Shown here in pieces: positions 12,896 to 18,469 of a DNA stretch of 18,469 bases. The position numbers were made by a program, and so were the translations under genes. Origin of the DNA: SIG578 sp045655125 (GTDB taxonomy: Bacteria; Bacillota; Clostridia; Oscillospirales; Ruminococcaceae); contig JAZOOR010000029.1 of NCBI GenBank assembly GCA_045655125.1, positions 1 to 18,469 of the forward strand, read 5' to 3'. The notes under the pieces were generated by a model. That model saw only the letters and a program-made list of their open reading frames with translations, made no database searches and was not told the origin of the DNA. Each line of letters begins with the position of its first letter. Positions within the stretch are counted from its first letter, which is position 1.

Positions 12896-14074
12896 ATGAG
12901 TAAAAAATTAAAGGTCGGTATTATCGGTATCGGTAACATGGGCGGCGGCCACGCAACAAACAGACTTTGCAAAGAGGGCGTTTGTCCCGATATGGAGCTT
13001 GTAGCTGTTGCTGACACCAACCCCGAGCGTCTTGAGTGGGCAAAAGAGAACCTTCCCGAGACTGTTGCTCGCTTTGCAACCGCAGAGGAGCTTCTTGACA
13101 GCGGTCTTGTAGAGGCTTGCATCATTGCAACCCCCCACTATTTCCACCCCGATTATGCTATTGAGTGCATTAAGCGCGGCATTCACGTTATGGTTGAAAA
13201 GCCCGCAGGTGTTTACTTAAAGCAGGTTCGCGAGATGAACGAAATTGCACAGCAGCATCCTGAGGTTGTTTTCGGTGTTATGTTCAACCAGCGTACCAAC
13301 CACGTTTATCGCAAGATGAGAGAGCTTGTTCAGAGCGGCAAATACGGTGAAATTCGCCGTACCAACTGGCTCATTACCAACTGGTTCCGTACCCAGTTCT
13401 ATTATGATTCAGGTAGCTGGAGAGCAACCTGGGCAGGCGAAGGCGGCGGCGTTCTTATGAATCAGTGCCCCCACCAGCTCGACCTCTGGCAGTGGATCTG
13501 CGGTATGCCCGTTAAGGTTCAGGCTCAGGTTAAGAACGGCAACTGGCACGACATCGAGGTTGACGACGATGTTACCGCATATGTAGAGTATGCAAACGGC
13601 GCAACAGGTGTTTTCATCACCTCAACAGGTGATGCTTGCGGCACCAACCGCTTTGAAATCCAGATGGATAAGGCAAAGCTCATTGTTGAGAACGATAAAC
13701 TCACAGTCTACGAGCTTGCACAGAGCGCAACCGACGTTATCAAAACTTCTGACGAAGCATTCGTTGCTATCGAAACCAAGGTATTTGAGCCTGAGACTGA
13801 CGGTCTTAACCCTCAGCACAACGGCGTTCTCAATGCTTGGGCAGCAGCAATTCTTCGCGGCGAGCCCCTTGTTGCAGACGGTAAAGAGGGTATCAACGGT
13901 GTTACCATCGCTAATGCTATCCACCTTTCTGCTTGGCTCGGTAAGGAAATTGAGCTTCCCTTTGATGAGGACCTTCACTATGAAGAGCTCAAAAAGAGAA
14001 TCGCAACCTCCAAGACAAAGGACAATGTTAAGGCTGTCTTCTCCGACACCTCTAAGAGCTACGCAGGCGTATAA
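12896..14074 (+). CDS. Gfo/Idh/MocA family NAD(P)-dependent oxidoreductase
   Basis: This 392-residue protein has a Rossmann start GIIGIGNMG (8-16), EKPAG (101-105, catalytic Lys102) and the C-terminal substrate domain with GGGVLMNQCPHQLDL (His193 as the probable second catalytic residue). The family oxidises a sugar or polyol hydroxyl to a ketone; known members act on myo-inositol, 1,5-anhydro sugars, or the 3-OH of glucosides. The start is the ATG at 12896 after AAGGAGG; the longer frame to 12842 crosses the intergenic hairpin. It closes the operon. Codon use is strongly biased (many CGT, GTT, CTT codons), suggesting high expression. The preceding hairpin may help keep this gene's message stable. 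Confidence 0.92.
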   Translation: MSKKLKVGIIGIGNMGGGHATNRLCKEGVCPDMELVAVADTNPERLEWAKENLPETVARFATAEELLDSGLVEACIIATPHYFHPDYAIECIKRGIHVMVEKPAGVYLKQVREMNEIAQQHPEVVFGVMFNQRTNHVYRKMRELVQSGKYGEIRRTNWLITNWFRTQFYYDSGSWRATWAGEGGGVLMNQCPHQLDLWQWICGMPVKVQAQVKNGNWHDIEVDDDVTAYVEYANGATGVFITSTGDACGTNRFEIQMDKAKLIVENDKLTVYELAQSATDVIKTSDEAFVAIETKVFEPETDGLNPQHNGVLNAWAAAILRGEPLVADGKEGINGVTIANAIHLSAWLGKEIELPFDEDLHYEELKKRIATSKTKDNVKAVFSDTSKSYAGV

Positions 14075-14082
14075 GGTACATA

Positions 14083-14114
14083 AAAAAATCCCCCTCGACC
14101 GAGGGGGATTTTTT
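14083..14114. terminator. Bidirectional terminator after the catabolic operon
   Basis: AAATCCCCCTC and GAGGGGGATTT form a perfect stem around GACC, with A-run and T-run flanks. It lies eight bases after the Gfo/Idh stop and also faces the converging chrA pair. Confidence 0.9.
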
Positions 14115-14130
14115 AGTGAATAGTGAATAG
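14115..14130 (+). repeat. Heptamer-pair motif copy 3
   Basis: AGTGAATAGTGAATAG starts directly after the T-run of the operon terminator, the same arrangement as at 8646-8661. A second hairpin follows at both places. Confidence 0.65.
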
Positions 14131-14141
14131 GTATGGTGTAG

Positions 14142-14168
14142 GGGACGGCAAAATCGCCGTCCCGTTTT
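14142..14168 (+). terminator. Second hairpin terminator between converging genes
   Basis: GGGACGGC (14142-14149) pairs perfectly with GCCGTCCC (14156-14163), a 6-nt loop between, followed by GTTTTG on the plus strand only. Confidence 0.65.
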
Positions 14169-14176
14169 GTTTATGG

Positions 14177-14758
14177 TTAAAACAGCATAGGCAGGTAGCC
14201 GACGGCTATGCCGAGGACTGCCGAGATGAGAATAACGATAATGGGGTGCTTTTTCTTTTTAAGAATAAGAAAGAGTGCAAGGGCAAAAATAACGAGGGAC
14301 GAAATAAACTCGAGCGAAATGATGTTTTCAAAAACACCCGAAAATCCTGCGGGAAAGAAAACCTCTATTGCGGTTTTTATAACAGCCGCGCCTATAAGGC
14401 CGATTGCGGCGGGGCGCAGACCGTTGAGGGCGCCCTTTACATAGCGGCTTTCCTTAAATTTCTCATAGCAGCGAGCCACGATAAGAATAACGATAAAAGA
14501 GGGAAGCACGACTCCGAGTGTGGCACAAAAGGAACCGAAAAGACCGCCCATTTCAGAGCCGACATAGGTTGCAATATTTACTGCAAAGGGTCCGGGGGTG
14601 GACTCGCTGACAGCAATAAAGTCGATAAGAGCCTGCTGCTGCAGCCAGCCGTGTGTCTGCACCTCCTCTAAAATGAGGGGGAGCATTGCGTATCCACCGC
14701 CGAATGTGAAAAGTCCGATTTTAAAAAAGGTTAAAAAGAGGTCAAGAAAAATGTTCAT
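14177..14758 (-). CDS. chrA: Chromate transporter ChrA, short form, second of pair
   Basis: This 193-residue membrane protein is one half of the CHR (chromate ion transporter) family fold. It has the hallmark FFKIGLFTFGGGYAMLPL (about residues 10-27), then ESTPGPFAVNIATYVG, and about six membrane segments. Paired short CHR proteins form one transporter; chromate efflux is the known role of some, while the natural substrate of others is unknown. The start is the ATG at 14758 after GAGGAGG; its ATGA overlaps the stop of the upstream partner by four bases, so the two are translationally coupled. The longer frame to 14905 runs inside the partner gene and is not real. Confidence 0.9.
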   Translation of the reverse strand: MNIFLDLFLTFFKIGLFTFGGGYAMLPLILEEVQTHGWLQQQALIDFIAVSESTPGPFAVNIATYVGSEMGGLFGSFCATLGVVLPSFIVILIVARCYEKFKESRYVKGALNGLRPAAIGLIGAAVIKTAIEVFFPAGFSGVFENIISLEFISSLVIFALALFLILKKKKHPIIVILISAVLGIAVGYLPMLF

Positions 14759-15324
14759 TTCTTTGCCCTCCTCTCGAGTGTGAGCGAGGCGGCAAGCCCG
14801 AAAATGCCACAGCCTAAAATAATGTAGATTGCGTTTATGCTTACAAAGGCGGAGAGTATGAGTGCGGCTCCCATCAGCACATAGGTGTAGGCGTATTTGG
14901 GGCATTGCTTATACATTGAAATAAGCGCCTTGACTATAAGCGCGAGAACGCCTGCGCGGATACCGCGGAAGGCAAATTTAACCGCCTGAATCTCTGAAAA
15001 CTCGCGAAGCACAAGCGAAATCAGCGAGATTACGACAAAAGAGGGAAGCACGACTCCAAGTGTGGCGCAAAACGAGCCGAAAACCCCTGCTATCTTGTAG
15101 CCGACAAAGGTGGCTGAGTTTATTGCAATAGGTCCGGGGGTAGACTCGGCAATGGCGAATATATCGAGAATATCCTCGTCAGTTATCCATCCCTTGCTTT
15201 CAACAACCTCTTTCTGAATAAGCGGAATCATTGCGTATCCGCCGCCGAAGGTAAAGGCGCCGATTTTAAAAAAGGTTAAAAACAGCACCCAAGAGCGTTT
15301 AAGCTTTTCTTTCAAAAAAATCAT
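14755..15324 (-). CDS. chrA: Chromate transporter ChrA, short form, first of pair
   Basis: This 189-residue membrane protein is the other half of the CHR pair, with FFKIGAFTFGGGYAMIPL (about 19-36) and AESTPGPIAINSATFVGYK (about 68-86). It is clearly a paralogue of its partner, so the two arose by duplication and are both N-terminal-type halves in motif content. The ATG at 15324 abuts AAAGGA with no spacing. A TTG three codons later (15315) has a 9-base spacing and may be the true start; the protein would then lack only three residues. It is first in a two-gene operon with its own promoter. Confidence 0.9.
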   Translation of the reverse strand: MIFLKEKLKRSWVLFLTFFKIGAFTFGGGYAMIPLIQKEVVESKGWITDEDILDIFAIAESTPGPIAINSATFVGYKIAGVFGSFCATLGVVLPSFVVISLISLVLREFSEIQAVKFAFRGIRAGVLALIVKALISMYKQCPKYAYTYVLMGAALILSAFVSINAIYIILGCGIFGLAASLTLERRAKK

Positions 15325-15367
15325 TCCTTTATATATGGCGCACAGGCCTTAGTAGTCTTATTTATAT

Positions 15368-15396
15368 ATAATACTCTACTTTCCATTAAAAGACAA
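15368..15396 (-). promoter_or_regulatory. Promoter of the chrA pair
   Basis: On the minus strand TTGTCT (15396-15391), 17 bp and TATTAT (15373-15368), followed by an AT-rich start region. It overlaps the end region downstream of the AraC-type gene at 15405. Confidence 0.55.
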
Positions 15397-15404
15397 CAGA
15401 AAAA

Positions 15405-16610
15405 TCAGCTTTCTCGGTATTCTTTAGGGGTTTTGCCTGCATATTTTTTGAAAATACGGGAAAAATAGTGAACATCAATAATTCCGCAATGCTGAGCTAT
15501 GGTTTGAATCTGAAGTGAGGTTGTTTTTAAGAGCTGCATCGCAAGCTTTACCCTCTTAGAATTGACGTAATCAGTAAGTGTCTGACCGGTTTCGCGACGA
15601 AACAGCGCCGAAAGGTAGCTCGGGCTTACCCCCTGAGCCTTTGAGAGTGTCGAGAGGCTAAGGTCTGCCGTGAGGTCAGAGTCTATTAGAATAATGGTGC
15701 GTGCAACGGGCGGCGAGTAGTCCTTCATAGAGTGTTTTCTGACAAGGCGGCAGTATGAGCGGAACATTTCGCGCATCAGCTCCTCTATTTCAGAAACCGA
15801 TGAGAGCTGCTCGATTTTCTGAGCAAATCCCGAGGAAACGCTGTCAAGATATAGAGGGTGAACTCCACCGTTTTCAGCGGCTTTTCTCAAAAGAGTGTTC
15901 ATAACTATTCCGTAGTTTTTAAGGTTTCTGACAGGGTCGGCAAGGCGCTGTTCGAACGAAAAGCTTCTTATTCCCGAAAACAGCATTTTAACCTTGCTGA
16001 TAAGACCGAGGCTGACCGCCTGCATAAGCTCATTTTCTCTTGCATATCGCATTTCCATAAGTCTTCTGTTTTGTTCAAGGCCTTCCTTTTCCTGACCGCC
16101 CAGAGCAGTTATCGGAGAGGGTGACATTGACTTTTCGCGCTCAACATCAACAAGAGAAAAGTTTTCGGCGCCATTAAAGATAAGCTCACCGAAGGTGTCG
16201 AGCATTGCAAACGCAGGAGAGGCTTCGGCAAGATAGGGAATACCGCTGTAATAATCCTTTAGCTGACTTGCAAGCTTAGGCGGTATTCCAACCTGCTCCG
16301 CCCTTTCTAAAAGGGCTTCATAGCTTTGCTCGCTCGAAAAATAGGGGCCTATTATTAGATAGGTCTTTTCCTCTGTGTTTGGCAGCAGCACAAAAATATA
16401 AAAACATCCAAAAGAATCCGAAAGCTTGTAAAATGTATTGCTTTGCGCTCTCAGAAGATGCTCTCTCATCCAGAATAGAGAAGCATTTTCAATGGCGGCG
16501 CTCTCGTCGGGCGCGCTGTCGGGAATATCCGAGGCTGTTATAAGGCGCGACTGAAGAGCGAACTTTGCAAAGGTCTCTCTTAAAAAGCAGAGCTGCGAAT
16601 TGTAAAACAT
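15405..16610 (-). CDS. AraC-family regulator with long N-terminal sensor
   Basis: This 401-residue protein has an N-terminal region of about 290 residues without a recognised cupin; around residues 55-120 it has a sensor-like stretch (SFGCFYIFVLLP..TYLIIGPYF). The C-terminal 100 residues carry two helix-turn-helix motifs: LSLSTLSKAQGVSPSYLSALF, and IQTIAQHCG..DVHYFSRIFKKY ending in GKTPKEYRES, as in AraC/YesN types. It probably senses a sugar or metabolite and activates the divergent GPH-GH2 genes. The ATG at 16610 is preferred, being eight bases after GGAGAGG; the ATG at 16616 is too close to that site. Its promoter's -10 sits inside a perfect palindrome, consistent with autoregulation. Confidence 0.88.
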   Translation of the reverse strand: MFYNSQLCFLRETFAKFALQSRLITASDIPDSAPDESAAIENASLFWMREHLLRAQSNTFYKLSDSFGCFYIFVLLPNTEEKTYLIIGPYFSSEQSYEALLERAEQVGIPPKLASQLKDYYSGIPYLAEASPAFAMLDTFGELIFNGAENFSLVDVEREKSMSPSPITALGGQEKEGLEQNRRLMEMRYARENELMQAVSLGLISKVKMLFSGIRSFSFEQRLADPVRNLKNYGIVMNTLLRKAAENGGVHPLYLDSVSSGFAQKIEQLSSVSEIEELMREMFRSYCRLVRKHSMKDYSPPVARTIILIDSDLTADLSLSTLSKAQGVSPSYLSALFRRETGQTLTDYVNSKRVKLAMQLLKTTSLQIQTIAQHCGIIDVHYFSRIFKKYAGKTPKEYRES

Positions 16611-16663
16611 AATCATATCCTCTCCGTTATTTTGGTGATTTTCCCCAAGAAAACGTTGCAATT

Positions 16664-16678
16664 TACTATATTATAGTA
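16664..16678. promoter_or_regulatory. Perfect palindrome at the AraC promoter -10
   Basis: TACTATA-T-TATAGTA is a perfect 7+1+7 palindrome that contains the TATAAT of the regulator's promoter (minus strand). It could be an autorepression site or simply reflect an AT-rich -10. Confidence 0.45.
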
Positions 16679-16698
16679 TAAATTACAGAATTTTTCAA
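16670..16698 (-). promoter_or_regulatory. Promoter of the long AraC regulator
   Basis: On the minus strand TTGAAA (16698-16693), 17 bp and a perfect TATAAT (16675-16670). It leads into the regulator with a leader of about 50 nt. Confidence 0.75.
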
Positions 16699-16762
16699 CG
16701 CTTTTTAAAAAATAGTGCAAAAAAATCCAAAAATAATCCTAACTAAAATATTGTGAATTTGT

Positions 16763-16771
16763 TATCATAAT
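16763..16771 (+). promoter_or_regulatory. Candidate -10 region of the GPH-GH2 operon
   Basis: TATCATAAT lies about 50 bases ahead of the symporter start and has no good -35 at 16-18 bp. This is the expected look of an AraC-activated promoter, and the same TATCAT is seen ahead of the 10339 operon. Confidence 0.35.
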
Positions 16772-16821
16772 CTCAAGGGTAAATATGCCCCACGTACGAA
16801 AAATTGAAAAGAGGGAAAACT

Positions 16822-18285
16822 ATGGCTAAGCAAGTTAAGCTTGACGAAAACGGACACCGCAAGTTTGGCATACGCGACAGTGTAGCATATGCCGCAGGTG
16901 ACCTTGGCTGCAACATGAGTTTTGCGCTCAAGGGCACAATGGCGCTTTTCTGGACACAGGTTATGGGAATGGGACTTTGGTACTCACTTCTTCTCGTAAT
17001 TGTTCAGGTCTGGGATGCTATCAATGACCCCCTTATCGGCTCGATAATCGACGCTGACAGACGCAAGTATAAGAGAAACAAATTTTTGGCTTACATCTGG
17101 GCAGGCTCTATTGGTCTTATTGTGGGCGGAGCTTGCTGCTTTATCCCCGTGCCTCAGGCTCCTGTCTGGGCAAAGTTCATAATCTTTATTGCAGGTTACG
17201 TTATCTGGGATGCTTTCTACACCGTAGCAAACGTTCCTTACGGCTCTCTGCTTTCGCTCATTTCCAACAAGCCCGGTGACCGCGCATCACTTTCTGCATG
17301 GCGTTCCATTGGCTCAATGCTTGGAAATATGCTCCCTATGGTAATTCTTCCTTTCATTATGTATAACAAAGACGGTTCGCTCAATGGCTTCAAGGTTTTC
17401 CTTGCCGCTCTCATTATGGGCGTTCTCGGCTTCTTCTGCTTCCAGTTTATGATCAGAAACACCGAAATCCGTGTTGACACCGATGTTACCGTAAATGAAG
17501 AGACTCCCAAGTTTAATGTAATTAAGGCTATGGGTAACTTTGTTAAAAACCGCCCCGCAGTAGGCGCAACACTTGCCGCTATGGGTATGTTCATCGGTAT
17601 GCAGGGCGCAACCACCGCTGTTTCGGTTGTTTTCCAGATTTACTTTAAGAATCCTCAGATTTCGGGTGTTGTTCAGCTCTTTGCTATGATTCCTATTGTA
17701 GTATTTACACCGCTTGCTCGCAAGATGGTTGAAAAGTACGGAAAGAAAGAGCTTTCTGTTATCGGTGCTATCAGCTCGATAATCGGCGGACTCGGACTGT
17801 TTGTTATCACTCCCGACAACATAGGTCTTGACCTTATTATCTACATTGTATGCCAGCTCGTTTACAGCCTCGGACTTGGAATTTACTCCACTGTTTCCTG
17901 GGCAATGATGGGCGATGCTATTGACTACAACGAGTGGAAAACAGGTAAGCGTGAGGAGGGTGTTGTATATTCACTGCACTCCTTCTTCCGTAAGCTTGCT
18001 CAGGGCGTAGGCCCCGCAGTTGCCCTTGTTATTATGAGCGGACTTGGATATGTTAATAACGCAGTAGATCCTGCAACAGGTGAGGCATTCATCGATGTTA
18101 CACTTCTCTCCTGGGATGTTGCTGTAAATCTGCGTTACCTCGTTGCTGCACTGTTCCTTGCATCTGCAATTATGCAGTTTGTCGGTCTTGCTCTTATCTA
18201 TAATCTTGATAAGAAAACCCTCATCAAGATGAATAGTGAGCTTGCCGAAAGAAGAGGCGAGAGCGTAGAGGCTATTGCTGAATAA
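16822..18285 (+). CDS. GPH-family sugar:cation symporter (MFS)
   Basis: This 487-residue, 12-TM inner-membrane transporter belongs to the glycoside-pentoside-hexuronide family. The cation-site motif VWDAINDPLIG gives Asp65 and Asp69, matching MelB Asp55 and Asp59. The helix IV motif reads YTVANVPYGSL, so Asn137 stands where MelB has Asp124, a form usual in the glucuronide/pentoside branch rather than melibiose carriers. The late MGDAIDYNEWKTGKREEG loop is also typical. It should import a di- or oligosaccharide or a glycoside with Na+ or H+. The start is the ATG at 16822 after AGAGGG. It is divergent from the long AraC regulator and followed by a GH2 gene, suggesting uptake of the GH2 substrate. 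Confidence 0.93.
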   Translation: MAKQVKLDENGHRKFGIRDSVAYAAGDLGCNMSFALKGTMALFWTQVMGMGLWYSLLLVIVQVWDAINDPLIGSIIDADRRKYKRNKFLAYIWAGSIGLIVGGACCFIPVPQAPVWAKFIIFIAGYVIWDAFYTVANVPYGSLLSLISNKPGDRASLSAWRSIGSMLGNMLPMVILPFIMYNKDGSLNGFKVFLAALIMGVLGFFCFQFMIRNTEIRVDTDVTVNEETPKFNVIKAMGNFVKNRPAVGATLAAMGMFIGMQGATTAVSVVFQIYFKNPQISGVVQLFAMIPIVVFTPLARKMVEKYGKKELSVIGAISSIIGGLGLFVITPDNIGLDLIIYIVCQLVYSLGLGIYSTVSWAMMGDAIDYNEWKTGKREEGVVYSLHSFFRKLAQGVGPAVALVIMSGLGYVNNAVDPATGEAFIDVTLLSWDVAVNLRYLVAALFLASAIMQFVGLALIYNLDKKTLIKMNSELAERRGESVEAIAE

Positions 18286-18308
18286 GTAAGTTTACTCTGA
18301 CATTAAAT

Positions 18309-18336
18309 TGCGGCACCTATTGGTGCCGCAGTTTTT
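18309..18336 (+). terminator. Hairpin terminator or attenuator between symporter and GH2
   Basis: TGCGGCACC (18309-18317) pairs perfectly with GGTGCCGCA (18322-18330) around a 4-nt loop, followed by five T. It is a good intrinsic terminator, yet the GH2 gene starts 27 bases later without an evident promoter, so partial read-through is likely. Confidence 0.8.
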
Positions 18337-18362
18337 AAAATCCTTAAAGGAGGAAATTTTTA

Positions 18363-18469
18363 ATGAGAAAAATTGTTAACATCAATGCTAAATGGGCATT
18401 TACAAAGCAGGCAAATGCAGTTCCTGAGACTCTGCCAATGGACTGGAACTGGGTAAACCTGCCTCACAG
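18363..18469 (+). CDS. Glycoside hydrolase family 2, N-terminal fragment (runs off the window)
   Basis: Only the first 35 residues are present. They read MRKIVNINAKWAF, then a short polar stretch, then DWNWVNLPHS, which is the start of the sugar-binding jelly-roll domain of GH2 enzymes (beta-galactosidase, beta-glucuronidase, beta-mannosidase). The W-x-F-x(n)-W-x-x-V-x-L-P-H spacing is diagnostic. There is no signal peptide, so it should act in the cytoplasm on imported glycosides, as fits the symporter just upstream. The catalytic part lies outside the window and the substrate is unknown. The ribosome site AAAGGAGG is strong. Confidence 0.85.
   Translation, partial: MRKIVNINAKWAFTKQANAVPETLPMDWNWVNLPH

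Noticed and set aside
10339..14074. Standard myo-inositol (iol) operon
   Set aside because: Gfo/Idh and TIM barrels recall IolG and IolE/IolI, but iolB, iolC and iolD-type genes are absent and the SDR is unexplained by that pathway.
13590..14123. Plus-strand open frame of 177 codons inside the Gfo/Idh gene
   Set aside because: It is in another frame of a strongly codon-biased real gene and runs into its terminator.

Overview
The window looks like chromosome from an anaerobic, low-to-mid GC Firmicute (Clostridia, probably a gut Oscillospirales/Ruminococcaceae-type organism). The grounds are a tryptophan-type T-box leader, strong AGGAGG-like ribosome sites, TTG starts, a minimal two-gene SmsC/SmsB (SufC/SufB-like) iron-sulfur system, paired short ChrA proteins, and sugar catabolism by a GPH symporter, a GH2 enzyme and AraC regulators. 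This assignment is inferred from gene content and not from any marker gene.

Layout. 1-126: the asparagine/glutamine-rich tail of a gene entering from the left, ending at a strong hairpin. 181-1461 (-): a SulP-type anion transporter lacking the STAS domain. 1685-3663 (-): a three-gene unit of a four-helix-bundle protein, an unrecognised three-TM protein and a tiny two-TM protein. 3700-3851: nested inverted and heptamer repeats. 3849-4334 (-): five tRNA genes (transcribed as Val-Asp-Phe-Gly-Cys) behind a near-consensus promoter. 4519-6148 (-): smsC-smsB. 6242-8614 (+): a T-box leader with a probable UGG (Trp) specifier, then a Cof-type HAD phosphatase and a tryptophan synthase beta chain with no alpha-chain gene in the window. 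8704-10196 (-): a cupin-AraC regulator followed by a Gph-like HAD phosphatase. 10339-14074 (+): a four-gene catabolic operon (TIM-barrel isomerase, SDR dehydrogenase, second TIM-barrel isomerase, Gfo/Idh/MocA oxidoreductase). 14177-15324 (-): a pair of half-size ChrA transporters. 15405-16610 (-): a second, larger AraC-type regulator. 16822 to the right edge (+): a GPH-family sugar symporter and the start of a GH2 glycosidase.

How the parts may work together. The two AraC regulators are each divergent from a sugar-related operon. Both of those operons have TATCAT-like -10 elements with poor -35 elements, as expected for activator-dependent promoters. A plausible reading is import of a glycoside or hexuronide by the GPH symporter, cleavage by GH2, and processing by the SDR/Gfo-Idh/TIM-barrel set. 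The Gfo/Idh plus TIM-barrel pairing also recalls the oxidation-then-elimination route of glycoside cleavage through 3-keto-sugars, but no gene here proves it. The T-box unit suggests a tryptophan-starvation response that feeds indole (or another nucleophile) to a stand-alone TrpB.

The most unusual non-coding signals are a short GTGAATARTGAAT heptamer-pair motif placed just 3' of three separate intrinsic terminators, and the nested inverted repeats whose outer arm runs through the CCA end of tRNA-Cys.
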